A stretch of DNA of 35,843 nt. Origin: Fibrobacter sp. GTDB taxonomy: Bacteria > Fibrobacterota > Fibrobacteria > Fibrobacterales > Fibrobacteraceae. The notes below the pieces were generated by a model. It saw only the letters and a list, made by a program, of their open reading frames with translations, made no database searches and was not told where the DNA came from. Position numbers and translations under genes: made by a program. The stretch is taken from NCBI GenBank assembly GCA_012523035.1, contig JAAYJH010000014.1, positions 1 through 35,843 of the forward strand, given 5' to 3'. Shown in pieces: positions 1-8,331 of the stretch. Positions within the stretch are counted from its first letter, which is position 1. The number at the start of each line of letters is the position of its first letter.

Positions 1-55
1 ATGTAAAATGTGTGCACTAAAACAGCGTAAGTCTTCAAACACTTCAAACTTCTTA

Positions 56-86
56 TTTAAAAAACCAGGCGTGTGTGAGACTTCAA
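56..86 (+). repeat. Dispersed ~31-bp repeat, copy 1 (TGTGTGAG subtype)
   Basis: The unit is an A-rich lead, then CCAGGCG, a variable 8-mer (here TGTGTGAG) and ACTTCAA. It matches the minus-strand copy at 12146-12177 at all but one base of the shared stretch, and shares the lead, GCCAGGCG and ACTTCA with the copies at 12538-12568 and 23649-23677, which carry CTTCTGAA as the variable 8-mer. It lies outside any gene, upstream of an IS3 remnant. Confidence 0.75.
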
Positions 87-304
87 CTAAAAAATAAACT
101 TTTCAGAATAAAGCAAGATGCGGAAAGCCTTACAAACACCTTCGTATATCCTGCAAAAAATTGAAAACATAGAAAATCCTACCTATGATTGGTCCACTTT
201 AGGAATAAGCCATCCCAAAAAAACTTCAATCCATTGTTTTAAAGAATAATATTAATAGGTAAGAGCGTTAATAAAATAAACGAACAAAAACTGTTCTAAT
301 TTGA

Positions 305-540
305 ATAGTCTCGTGTGACTCTCGATTTTGTATAAAAACTTGGGGAAAACATTGGAAACCTGAAATATTTAATACAGATCAAAGGAATCTGTTCACTTAC
401 ATAAAACTTATAAGTGTTCTCAAATCATATTATATTGCCATTAATGTAGACATAATAAATCGTACCCTGGATAATATTTTTATTGAGAAATTATGGAGAA
501 TAACTAAGCATGAAGATATTCACATTAAAAGATATGTATA
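305..540 (+). pseudogene. Remnant of an IS3-family transposase (OrfB/DDE part)
   Basis: One uninterrupted frame from 305 reads out the C-terminal half of the IS3-type DDE catalytic domain. It has a segment like DSxFCI, then KPEIFNTDQ (353-382, second catalytic Asp), then LDNIFIEKLWR (467-499, final catalytic Glu) and KHEDIHIKRY. IS3-family enzymes typically read KPEIFNTDQGSQFTS and RALDNIFIERLWRSLKYEDVYL at these places. The N-terminal half, the first Asp, OrfA and the C-terminal tail (usual HxALGYxTP) are absent, and a stop sits just upstream at 302-304. It is therefore a dead fragment. No terminal inverted repeats were identified. Confidence 0.8.
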
Positions 541-780
541 TGTTTTTAAAAATAAAAAACTATGCTTTTTGAGCATTTGTGTGAAAAAACATTTTTTTAC
601 TTGCGAAAGTTGTCTTGTGGATGTATGTTATAGAAAGATTGTCTTAACAAAAGTTATATTGTAAAAAAGGAATGAACAAAAGATTTTTCTTGTGAAAACT
701 CGAGCACCTTCTACACAAGTCTTCGTGCTTACAAAAAACTAAGAATTATGGAATATCACTTAAAAAGAATGACCATAAGT

Positions 781-1566
781 ATGAACAAACGAATTGTTTT
801 TTTTGCGGTTGCAGTGATTGCACTTGTAGCTTGTTCTGAAAGTAAAAGCTCAGGAGTTTCCGTTGGAACAGAGCCCAGTGTGAAAACATCCTCTATAAAA
901 AACGCTGTGGGTGAAACTTCTTCTGATGCAGAGATTGCGTTTATGAACAATATGCTGGATTCTTTTGCTCGGAGTCATGGTGCTGTCGTTTCTGATGAGA
1001 TTGGCGAGGCAACTCCAACGGATGGAGCTACGATAAGTCTTTCACCGGTTTTATTTGATTTTGCAACTAAAAAGGAAGTTTTGTTCAATGAGATAAAGTC
1101 CAATGGTAGTTGTTGGGTGAATCTGTATGATGAAGAAAATGGTATTTCTTTTTATAAGTCGAAAAGAGAAGGGATTCCTGGATATAACACTATTCTTGAA
1201 GAGTCTGATGATGCAAGGATTCTATTTAAGGAAAATGAAGGCTCCCTCTATAGGCAAGATTGGCGTTATAAAGATTTTGCAGGAAAGAGAGAAGTCTGTG
1301 TGGCTGATAGTATAGCTTTTGTTAGTGAATGTAATGAAAAAAATGGTGTCTATAGGGTTTATAATGGCGACTGTGGGGCATCTCTAGAAATGTCTTGTGT
1401 AGTCAAAGTTTCTAGTCAGACTGAACTAAGGTCTATCGCTAATAAGCTCAAGAATGAGTGCGAGAAGTTTATTGCCGATCTTCCCGAAGCAAAAAATATG
1501 CCTACTGTGCATTGTCAAGGCGATACAGAAAACGGAATGGTTTGCGATACTACATGGAATAAATAA
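781..1566 (+). CDS. Putative lipoprotein of unknown function
   Basis: The 261-residue product begins MNKRIVFFAVAVIALVAC, a short basic start, a hydrophobic stretch and a lipobox with the acylated Cys at residue 18. It should therefore be an envelope lipoprotein. A longer version starting at ATG 748 adds 11 residues (MEYHLKRMTIS) before this signal; 781 is preferred because it gives a compact type II signal peptide, though neither start has a strong Shine-Dalgarno. The mature part begins with a Ser/Thr-rich linker and carries several Cys residues that could form disulfides. No known domain is recognised. It ends 12 bases before the subtilase gene at 1579 and is probably co-transcribed with it, so a partner, propeptide-like or substrate role for the protease is possible but unproven. 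Confidence 0.75.
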   Translation: MNKRIVFFAVAVIALVACSESKSSGVSVGTEPSVKTSSIKNAVGETSSDAEIAFMNNMLDSFARSHGAVVSDEIGEATPTDGATISLSPVLFDFATKKEVLFNEIKSNGSCWVNLYDEENGISFYKSKREGIPGYNTILEESDDARILFKENEGSLYRQDWRYKDFAGKREVCVADSIAFVSECNEKNGVYRVYNGDCGASLEMSCVVKVSSQTELRSIANKLKNECEKFIADLPEAKNMPTVHCQGDTENGMVCDTTWNK

Positions 1567-1578
1567 GGAGAATAAAAT

Positions 1579-3285
1579 ATGCTTTCCAGAACAATTACTC
1601 TAGCGGTTTTACTTCTTGCCTCAACCCTGTTTGCAAAACCTACATATTTGCCGCCGCTGAAATTAAAAAGCAAAGCGTCAAATGATGTTCATATGTTTTT
1701 GAATAAGGAAAAACAATCTACCGATATCAAAATCCAAAAGAGTTCTGCTCGCGATATTTTAGGTAGAATTAAAAAGTCTTCTAACAATAATAAAAATGAG
1801 CTCTATTATGTATTGCGTCCGCAAAGAACTCTAGATGTATATATATCTCCTATGCAAGAAAGTCGAGAAATTCAACCGATTTCTGGTCGATTTGAAATAA
1901 ATGGGAGTGGCGAGAAAAAATATTGGTTGGACGAAAATAGAATCACTGAAGAAGATTATTTTAGAAAAGTTGAAAGTAAGCAGGAGGAGTTTATCCCAGT
2001 ACAACAATATAACGCATCTCTTATAGCTTCTGAAATTGAAACTTTGTTAAATGGACCCGAGCCAATATTTATTGATATTGCTAGAAAACCAATTTTTGAC
2101 GACTATACGCTTTATACAACAATATTTGGTTATTCAGAGATAGCATCCCATGCACATGCTGATGGGTATAAGGGTCAAGACATTGGGGTCTTCTTTAATG
2201 ATGGTGGCTGCTCAAACCCAATAGGTTATAATTCTGGATACTATGTCTTGTTAAATACATGTTCAGATGTTCTAATGCATCCTACCGCAGTTGCAAAAAC
2301 TATAAGTGCAACAGCACCATTAGCAACATTATATGCCTATGATGGTCTTGGAACAGGCTTTTTAAGTAGCTTAAACATGAATGCCCATAATCCAACTATT
2401 GAAATAAGTTCTCATTCTTGGCATTATCTGACAAACGGTGTGTATTCGGCGTACGACAAAAATATGGATAATTATATCTACAATAATAGATTGATTTCAT
2501 TTTATGCCGCTGGGAACATATCATCCAATGATACAACATCCTTTGTGGGATCACCTGGATTAGCTCTTAACACGATTGCTGTTGGTGCGATAAATCCAAC
2601 TAATAATAATTATGCTTCCTACTCAAAATGGAAAAATTCGAATGTGAGAAATCAAAAACCTGAAATGGCAAATTATTCAGAATTTTATTTCCCAAATATA
2701 AACATTGATGTTTGGAATGGATATTTTGCTGGTACAAGTGCATCTACTCCTTACACTGCAGGTATTTTTGCCGATCTTTTAAGTCAATATAGCTTTTTTA
2801 AACGCCATCCTGAACTCATAAAGGCATTGATCGTTTCCGGTGAAAAAATACCCATAGGAAATGCTTCCAGCTATGACTTAGATAACAATTCAATTGCAGC
2901 AAAAGGCATCATTAGATATTCAAGCATAGCATGGAATCATAGATTTCGTTATTGGAGCGGTTCAAATTCCTGTTGCTTTGATAATAACAACAAAATAACT
3001 TTTACGGAAACAGGTATTGTTCCTAATACTCATTATCGAATAGCTATAGCTTGGCTTACTAACGGCGACTATGTAATATTAAATAACTCAATATCACAGG
3101 ATATTGATCTACGAGTTTACCAAAATGGAACATTACTAAAATCTTCAATTAGTGCACAAAACCCGTTTGAAGTTGTTGATTTTACAACAACTTCAAATGC
3201 AGATTTGACAATTGAAATATATCGATACGCCAATTCTGGGAGCGACAATGTAATATTAGGTTATACCTTATGGAATGATTTTTAG
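1579..3285 (+). CDS. Secreted subtilisin-like serine peptidase (S8 family), divergent
   Basis: The product is a 568-residue secreted protease. Residues 1-19 form a signal peptide ending LFAKP. A propeptide-like region without motifs runs to about residue 190, then the S8 catalytic domain. The visible triad is Asp208 (in NDGG), His234 (in HPTAVAKTI, replacing the usual HGTHVAG) and Ser387 (in GTSASTP), with the oxyanion-hole Asn313 in YAAGN and the typical SPG..NTIAVGAIN strand near 330-345. After about residue 470 a beta-rich C-terminal domain follows, perhaps PPC-like. The HGT motif is degenerate, but the catalytic His is in register. A strong AGGAG lies 6-10 bases upstream of ATG 1579 and 12 bases separate it from the lipoprotein gene. 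The family assignment is firm; the substrate is unknown. Confidence 0.85.
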   Translation: MLSRTITLAVLLLASTLFAKPTYLPPLKLKSKASNDVHMFLNKEKQSTDIKIQKSSARDILGRIKKSSNNNKNELYYVLRPQRTLDVYISPMQESREIQPISGRFEINGSGEKKYWLDENRITEEDYFRKVESKQEEFIPVQQYNASLIASEIETLLNGPEPIFIDIARKPIFDDYTLYTTIFGYSEIASHAHADGYKGQDIGVFFNDGGCSNPIGYNSGYYVLLNTCSDVLMHPTAVAKTISATAPLATLYAYDGLGTGFLSSLNMNAHNPTIEISSHSWHYLTNGVYSAYDKNMDNYIYNNRLISFYAAGNISSNDTTSFVGSPGLALNTIAVGAINPTNNNYASYSKWKNSNVRNQKPEMANYSEFYFPNINIDVWNGYFAGTSASTPYTAGIFADLLSQYSFFKRHPELIKALIVSGEKIPIGNASSYDLDNNSIAAKGIIRYSSIAWNHRFRYWSGSNSCCFDNNNKITFTETGIVPNTHYRIAIAWLTNGDYVILNNSISQDIDLRVYQNGTLLKSSISAQNPFEVVDFTTTSNADLTIEIYRYANSGSDNVILGYTLWNDF

Positions 3286-3394
3286 GACTTTTTAACGATG
3301 GAATTTAATTTCAAAAAAAACAAGCAAATTATAACCATTAAATATTTCTCTGTTTTTAGAATTGGAGCTGTAGCTTTGAGTTATAATTTTTAGA

Positions 3395-3847
3395 ATGATA
3401 AAAAAATCTTTTTTCCCAATTATAAAGGTGAAAATACAGAAGTCTAGTATTGTTAGGCAGTTCATCCGTTATTTATTAACAGGAGGACTTGCGTTTGTAG
3501 TTGATTTCAGTATTTTTACTTTTCTTCTATATAGTTTTAATTTACACTATTTATTTGCAAATATGTTGAGCCTTTTAGGAGGGCTCTTTCTTAATTATTT
3601 CATTAGTATTAAGTGGGTGTTTTCTGAATGTAAGCGTAATTTAGAAAATAAGCAGAAAACAGAATTAACGATATTTACTATTATTGGTTTCATTGGAGTA
3701 GGTCTTAACCAACTTTTAATGTTGTTAATGGTTGGAGTAATGAGTTGGCAGGAACTTTTCTCTAAAATTATTGCCACAGCTCTAGTTTTATTTTGGAATT
3801 TTGGAGCTCGAAAAATGTTATTATTTCGTTTTAAAAAGGATATCTAA
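3395..3847 (+). CDS. GtrA-family membrane protein
   Basis: The product is 150 residues with four predicted membrane segments (about 25-43, 48-70, 90-110 and 118-138). The conserved GtrA pattern is visible: [16 protein letters not shown] at the first helix and a [14 protein letters not shown] stretch after the second. GtrA proteins are proposed to help flip polyprenyl-phosphate-linked sugars across the inner membrane. The stop codon TAA shares its last base with the ATG of the FAD-oxidoreductase gene at 3847, so the two are translationally coupled. The ribosome binding site upstream of 3395 is weak. Together with the next two genes it forms a surface-glycan module. Confidence 0.88.
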   Translation: MIKKSFFPIIKVKIQKSSIVRQFIRYLLTGGLAFVVDFSIFTFLLYSFNLHYLFANMLSLLGGLFLNYFISIKWVFSECKRNLENKQKTELTIFTIIGFIGVGLNQLLMLLMVGVMSWQELFSKIIATALVLFWNFGARKMLLFRFKKDI

Positions 3848-5421
3848 TGAAAACAGCGATTATTATTGGTGCTGGTCCTGCTGGTTTGACTGCTGCTTTG
3901 GAATTATTGCGCACTACCGATATAAAACCAATTGTTTATGAAGCAGAGAGTATCGTCGGAGGCATATCCAAGACGATTTATTATAATGGCAATAGAATGG
4001 ATATTGGAGGACATCGTTTTTTTAGTAAAAATGATACGGTAATGGATTGGTGGCAAGAAATTATTCCTTTACAGGGTGCTCCTAGTAAAGATGATATTCT
4101 TATAGGGCGTAAGGTTCTATTAGAAAAAGGGGGCCCAGATCCAGAAAAAGAAGATCGAGTGATGCTTTGTCGTTCTCGTCTTTCTCGAATTCTCTATTTA
4201 CGCAAACTTTTCGATTATCCTGTAAGCTTGAATATAGAAACCATTAAAAACTTGGGCTTTTGGCGCATTATAAAAATTGTATTTAGTTATTTTAAAGTTA
4301 AATGTATGCCAGCACGCGAAGAAAAAAACCTAGAAGACTTTATGATTAATCGTTTTGGTGTTGAACTATATAGAACTTTTTTTCGCGATTATACTGAAAA
4401 AGTTTGGGGGATTCCTTGCCATGAAATTGGTCCAGATTGGGGAAAACAGCGCATCAAGGGATTGTCAATTTCGACGACTATTCTTCACGCACTGAAAAAA
4501 AATTTTATTCCGAAACGAAAAAAAAATTCCATCCGTCAAAAAGGAACTGAAACAAGTTTAATAGAACAGTTTCTTTACCCGAAACATGGACCAGGTGAAC
4601 TTTGGGAAGCTGTAGCCACGGAAGTAGAACGACTTGGCGGTGAAATTCATTTAAATTCAAATGTAATCAAGGCTTTTCGTGATGGAGATAAAATTACAGG
4701 AATTCAAGTAGAACAAAATGGGATAAAGCAAAAGTTTTATTCAGACTATTTTCTTTCGACAATGCCGATTAAAAATTTAATCGCTGCGATGGATGATGTG
4801 CCAACAAATGTTCGTAGTGTTGCAGATGGGCTTGTATATCGAGACTTTATGACAGTTGGTTTACTAATTGATGAGCTTGATATTAAAAAGACAGCTAAAC
4901 CTGGCTCACCAGAAAGTAAGTTGAATTTTATTGCTGACAATTGGATTTATGTACAAGAAAATGATGTCAAGCTAGGACGAATTCAAATTTTTAATAATTG
5001 GAGCCCTTATTTGGTTAAAGATTCTTCTAAAGTATGGATAGGATTAGAATATTTTGCTAATGAAGGTGATTCTTTGTGGAATATGAAAGATGAATTATTT
5101 ATTCAATTTGCGATAAGTGAATTGGAGAAAATTCATGTAGCCCGAAAAGAGTCTGTTCGAGATGCTGTTTTATTTCGAATTCCAAAAGCGTACCCCGCTT
5201 ATTTTGGCACTTATAACGAATTTAATGTTCTTCGTGATTATTTACTTTCTATAGAAAACTTGTTCCCTATGGGGCGAAACGGAATGCATAAGTATAATAA
5301 TATGGATCATAGTATGCTTACGGCAATGGAAACGGTTAGGTGTATTCGAGAAGAAAAGATTGATAAATCCACTATTTGGAATATTAATTCTGAAGAAGAT
5401 TATCACGAGAATAAAAAGTGA
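3847..5421 (+). CDS. FAD-dependent oxidoreductase, HemY / UDP-galactopyranose-mutase-like
   Basis: The 524-residue product opens with a Rossmann dinucleotide fold, [17 protein letters not shown] (G8, G10, G13), followed by an acidic end of beta-2 (YEAE). It also has the VGGIS and [10 protein letters not shown] motifs typical of the protoporphyrinogen-oxidase-like / UDP-galactopyranose-mutase-like FAD family. A C-terminal FAD-contact motif reads [17 protein letters not shown]. Family members of this length often sit next to GtrA and glycosyltransferase genes and probably act on a sugar nucleotide or lipid-linked sugar rather than on a porphyrin. No haem genes are nearby. It overlaps the upstream gene by one base and the downstream GTG start by four (GTGA), indicating an operon. 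The substrate cannot be read from the sequence. Confidence 0.85.
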   Translation: MKTAIIIGAGPAGLTAALELLRTTDIKPIVYEAESIVGGISKTIYYNGNRMDIGGHRFFSKNDTVMDWWQEIIPLQGAPSKDDILIGRKVLLEKGGPDPEKEDRVMLCRSRLSRILYLRKLFDYPVSLNIETIKNLGFWRIIKIVFSYFKVKCMPAREEKNLEDFMINRFGVELYRTFFRDYTEKVWGIPCHEIGPDWGKQRIKGLSISTTILHALKKNFIPKRKKNSIRQKGTETSLIEQFLYPKHGPGELWEAVATEVERLGGEIHLNSNVIKAFRDGDKITGIQVEQNGIKQKFYSDYFLSTMPIKNLIAAMDDVPTNVRSVADGLVYRDFMTVGLLIDELDIKKTAKPGSPESKLNFIADNWIYVQENDVKLGRIQIFNNWSPYLVKDSSKVWIGLEYFANEGDSLWNMKDELFIQFAISELEKIHVARKESVRDAVLFRIPKAYPAYFGTYNEFNVLRDYLLSIENLFPMGRNGMHKYNNMDHSMLTAMETVRCIREEKIDKSTIWNINSEEDYHENKK

Positions 5422-7187
5422 AAAAATTTTTTAGGCTCCTTAATACATTAATTCATTCACTGGAGTTTTATTTATTTTTCATAATAAGTTTGTGTGTTTT
5501 ATTTTTAATTTTTGAGGGTGTTAGTCCTAAAAATGTGCAAATAAAAGATAGATGGATTTCAATAGACTCTTCTTTCCCTATTACACAAAAAATGAAGGAT
5601 AATGAAAGGCTTCGCGTCGTTTTTGATGTTGAACCTATTATAAAAAATGCTTATAGCCTTAGAATTATTCCTGATGATTGTGTTGAGATTGTTTTAATTA
5701 ATGGCCAAGCTCTAGATGTTTATGAAATACAGGGACGCTGTAATTTTAGTAGCGGATTGATACTAGATCAAGAAATGTTAAAACCTTTTTTGTCAGAGAA
5801 TAAAACAAATTTTGAAATAGAAGTGAAAAACAATGGTGGTCCAGGGGGGATAAATGTCCTCGTACTTCCAGAATTGTCACTTATTTCTTTTTTGGCCAGG
5901 ATTATATTCACTATTTCTTCTTTATTGTTTTGTGTTTTTCTGCTGCGTCGCTTAAAAACTTCTTTTACTTTTGCGTTCTTGTTGGGAATAGGTGTTTTAG
6001 TTAGAGTTTTCTTTTTTTTAGACCTTTCATATACCCAATTTGCTTATGATGTAGATGGTCATGTAGAATATATAAAATTAATTGCTGAACATAATAAATT
6101 ACCTGACATTAATGAATGTTGGACTTGTTACCATCCCCCTATTTATTATAGCGTATCACAACCTTTTTGGCGTATGGGAAGCATTTTATCAATTTCAGAA
6201 ACACAAATGTTACAATTTCAAAGCCTTTTATTTTCTATTTTAACTTTGTTTTTTGGTTTTTTTTGCTTAAAACAATTTTTATGCGGAAAATCATTGGTTT
6301 TGGGTTCTGTATTATGGTGCTTTTGGCCAACCTTAATTTTATCGGCACCGCGCATTGGAAATGATCAATTTTTTTATGTCACTCACATTATAACGCTATG
6401 GCTTTGTATAAAGTATATAGCTACAACAAACCCCAGAAGAGGTAAATATCTTTTACTTGCTGTTATTATAAGCGCTTTATCTTATTGGACTAAAAGTACT
6501 GGTATTATATCTATAGGTATTATGAGTTTAACGATTCTCATTGGATATTTTCCTAGAGAGTCAAATAAACCAACAAAAACAGAACTGATTGCCATAATTG
6601 CTTCTATTTTTCTAGTTGCTTCTATTTTATTAATCAAAATATATGGCAATAGTAATTTGGTTGGCAATGCAAGTGGTCTGCATAGTGGATTAAGGGTTGG
6701 TAATGAACCAGCTAATTACCTGTTCTTTGACATAAAAGACTTTATTGTTCATCCTTATGCTTCCCCTTGGGAAGATGCTGGTGGGCGTCAATATTTTTGG
6801 AATTATTTATTTAAAACATCTTTATTTGGTGAGTTTAAAATATTAACAAATCAAACTGGATTATGGTTAGCTACTTTTATAAATCTTTCCTTTTTAGGTG
6901 TCTTATTTTTTGCTTTTCGAGGTTGGTGGAAATCAAAAATTACCAAAACAACTTTTCTTCTGATGTCACAAGCAATTGCTTTTATCGCAGCTTTGTTTTT
7001 TTTACGCTTCTCACACCCTTATTCTTGTAGCAATGATTTTCGCTATATTCTTCCTATATTACTTTCGCTTATTCCTTTTGTTGCCAATGGAGTTTTTGAC
7101 TTTGATACGACTCAAAAATGGAAAGTAGTTGGAGCTTTAATTATTTTAACGTTTGCAGGTAGTTCTGTTTTATTATTATTCTTATAA
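5418..7187 (+). CDS. Multi-pass GT-C-type glycosyltransferase (GT39/ArnT-like)
   Basis: The 589-residue integral membrane protein starts at GTG 5418, overlapping the previous stop by four bases. An N-terminal helix (about 17-35) is followed by a beta-rich extracytoplasmic domain (about 36-155), then about ten membrane helices. The first large loop after the second helix group carries [10 protein letters not shown] and, about 30 residues on, CYHPPIYY. This is the acidic pair plus HPPxYY signature of GT-C enzymes that use polyprenyl-phosphate sugars. It should transfer a sugar on the periplasmic side of the inner membrane. No polyprenyl-phosphate glycosyl synthase (GT2) is present between this gene and the upstream subtilase, so the donor-making enzyme must be elsewhere. 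The acceptor is unknown. A hairpin followed by U residues lies downstream at 7349-7388. Confidence 0.82.
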   Translation: MKKFFRLLNTLIHSLEFYLFFIISLCVLFLIFEGVSPKNVQIKDRWISIDSSFPITQKMKDNERLRVVFDVEPIIKNAYSLRIIPDDCVEIVLINGQALDVYEIQGRCNFSSGLILDQEMLKPFLSENKTNFEIEVKNNGGPGGINVLVLPELSLISFLARIIFTISSLLFCVFLLRRLKTSFTFAFLLGIGVLVRVFFFLDLSYTQFAYDVDGHVEYIKLIAEHNKLPDINECWTCYHPPIYYSVSQPFWRMGSILSISETQMLQFQSLLFSILTLFFGFFCLKQFLCGKSLVLGSVLWCFWPTLILSAPRIGNDQFFYVTHIITLWLCIKYIATTNPRRGKYLLLAVIISALSYWTKSTGIISIGIMSLTILIGYFPRESNKPTKTELIAIIASIFLVASILLIKIYGNSNLVGNASGLHSGLRVGNEPANYLFFDIKDFIVHPYASPWEDAGGRQYFWNYLFKTSLFGEFKILTNQTGLWLATFINLSFLGVLFFAFRGWWKSKITKTTFLLMSQAIAFIAALFFLRFSHPYSCSNDFRYILPILLSLIPFVANGVFDFDTTQKWKVVGALIILTFAGSSVLLLFL

Positions 7188-7348
7188 GTTTAAATTCAAA
7201 AGCAAAAAGTTTAGACATTAGAAATCGCCACAGAGGCGTTTGCCTCGTCTATGACAACCGTAGCCAATTAGCACATATTCTTCTTTCTACAAGTATAGCT
7301 TGGAATCCTTTCCTTTTAATGAAAACAAACTGACATTCTTGACTCCAG

Positions 7349-7388
7349 CTGTGAATGAGACTATAGTCTATTTCACAGTTTTTCTATT
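7349..7388 (+). terminator. Intrinsic terminator after the glycan operon
   Basis: The arms CTGTGAATGAGACTA and TAGTCTATTTCACAG pair almost completely (one or two mismatches), with the closing point at ACTATAGT, and are followed by a long U-rich run. It lies 160 bases after the glycosyltransferase stop and 45 bases before the next ATG. A role as a leader element of the downstream operon cannot be excluded. Confidence 0.75.
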
Positions 7389-7433
7389 TTTTTTTCTTTG
7401 TTTTTCTTAATAAAAATGTAATTTTGGATTACT

Positions 7434-8330
7434 ATGGCTAAAATTCTTTTTAAAAAACAACTTTCCCCTGCGGTTTACCAAATTCGCGTCGAAGCCCCTT
7501 TGATTGCCGAAGAGCGTAAAGCCGGACAATTTATCATCCTCCAGATCGACAAAGATTTTGGAGAACGAGTCCCTTTAACCATCGCCGATGCCGACACCAA
7601 AGAAGGCTCTATCACCTTGATCTTTCAATCGGTTGGAAAATCTACTAAACAACTCGCTACATTTGAAGTTGGAGACGATATCCCTGTATTGGTGGGTCCT
7701 CTTGGAACCCCTACTCATATCGAAAAATATGGGCATGTGGTTTGCGTATGCGGAGGCGTGGGGATTGCCCCTATGCACCCCATTGTCCAAGCGATGAAAG
7801 CTGCCGGGAACAAAATCACCACTATTATGGGTGCTCGCAACAAAGATCTTTTTTTAATGAAAGAAGAAATGGAAGCCCTCTCAGATGAACTCATTCTAAT
7901 GACCGATGACGGTTCTCTTGGGCGAAAAGGTCTTGTGACTGAACCTCTCAAAGAACTCTGTGAACAAGCAAGAAAACCAGACTTAGTCATCGCCATTGGG
8001 CCACCAGCCATGATGAAATTCAGTGCTCTCACCACCAAACCCTATCAAATTAAAACCATGGTTAGCTTAAACAGCATCATGGTCGATGGCACAGGAATGT
8101 GTGGTGGTTGTCGCGTCAATATTGGTGACACTGTGAAATTTGTTTGTGTAGATGGCCCAGAATTTGATGGTCACCAAGTCGATTGGGAAAACATGATGCA
8201 ACGGATGAATGCATTTAAAGACGAAGAAGACGAATCAGTGCACCGATTTGGAACTCACAATGCAAACCACAAATGCCGCATAGACAAAATGACCGACGAC
8301 AAAATAAAAGAAAACGAAAAGGGAGCCTAA
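7434..8330 (+). CDS. FAD/NAD-binding [2Fe-2S] subunit of NfnAB/SudAB-type complex
   Basis: The 298-residue ferredoxin-NADP+ reductase-type flavoprotein has an N-terminal FAD barrel with the GERVPLTIAD flavin motif (about 41-51). The NAD(P)-binding fold includes VVCVCGGVGIAP. A C-terminal [2Fe-2S] site has Cys residues in GTGMCGGCRV and FVCVDGP. This matches the dihydroorotate-dehydrogenase electron-transfer-like alpha subunit (NfnA, SudB). One base separates its stop from the next ATG, whose product is the matching larger subunit, so the two form a complex. In known systems it either bifurcates electrons between NADH, ferredoxin and NADPH or acts as a sulfide dehydrogenase; the sequence does not decide between these. 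It could also feed electrons to glutamate synthase, but no large subunit is nearby. Confidence 0.9.
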   Translation: MAKILFKKQLSPAVYQIRVEAPLIAEERKAGQFIILQIDKDFGERVPLTIADADTKEGSITLIFQSVGKSTKQLATFEVGDDIPVLVGPLGTPTHIEKYGHVVCVCGGVGIAPMHPIVQAMKAAGNKITTIMGARNKDLFLMKEEMEALSDELILMTDDGSLGRKGLVTEPLKELCEQARKPDLVIAIGPPAMMKFSALTTKPYQIKTMVSLNSIMVDGTGMCGGCRVNIGDTVKFVCVDGPEFDGHQVDWENMMQRMNAFKDEEDESVHRFGTHNANHKCRIDKMTDDKIKENEKGA

Positions 8331-8331
8331 A

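Larger units (their letters stand above)
1..747. other. Gene-free stretch with repeat and decayed transposase
   Basis: No intact gene is visible in this AT-rich leader. It holds a copy of the dispersed repeat at 56-86 and a transposase remnant at about 305-540, each listed separately. A 43-codon reading frame at 118-249 has no recognisable similarity and no convincing ribosome binding site, so it is not called. The promoter for the lipoprotein gene that follows should lie in the last 150 bases, but no clear -35/-10 pair stands out. Confidence 0.6.

Noticed and set aside
118-249. 43-codon reading frame starting MRKALQTPSY
   Set aside because: Too short, no clear ribosome binding site, no recognisable similarity, and it lies in a decayed region.
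3298-3393. 31-codon frame between the subtilase and GtrA genes
   Set aside because: No Shine-Dalgarno and no similarity; the region is better read as an intergenic spacer.
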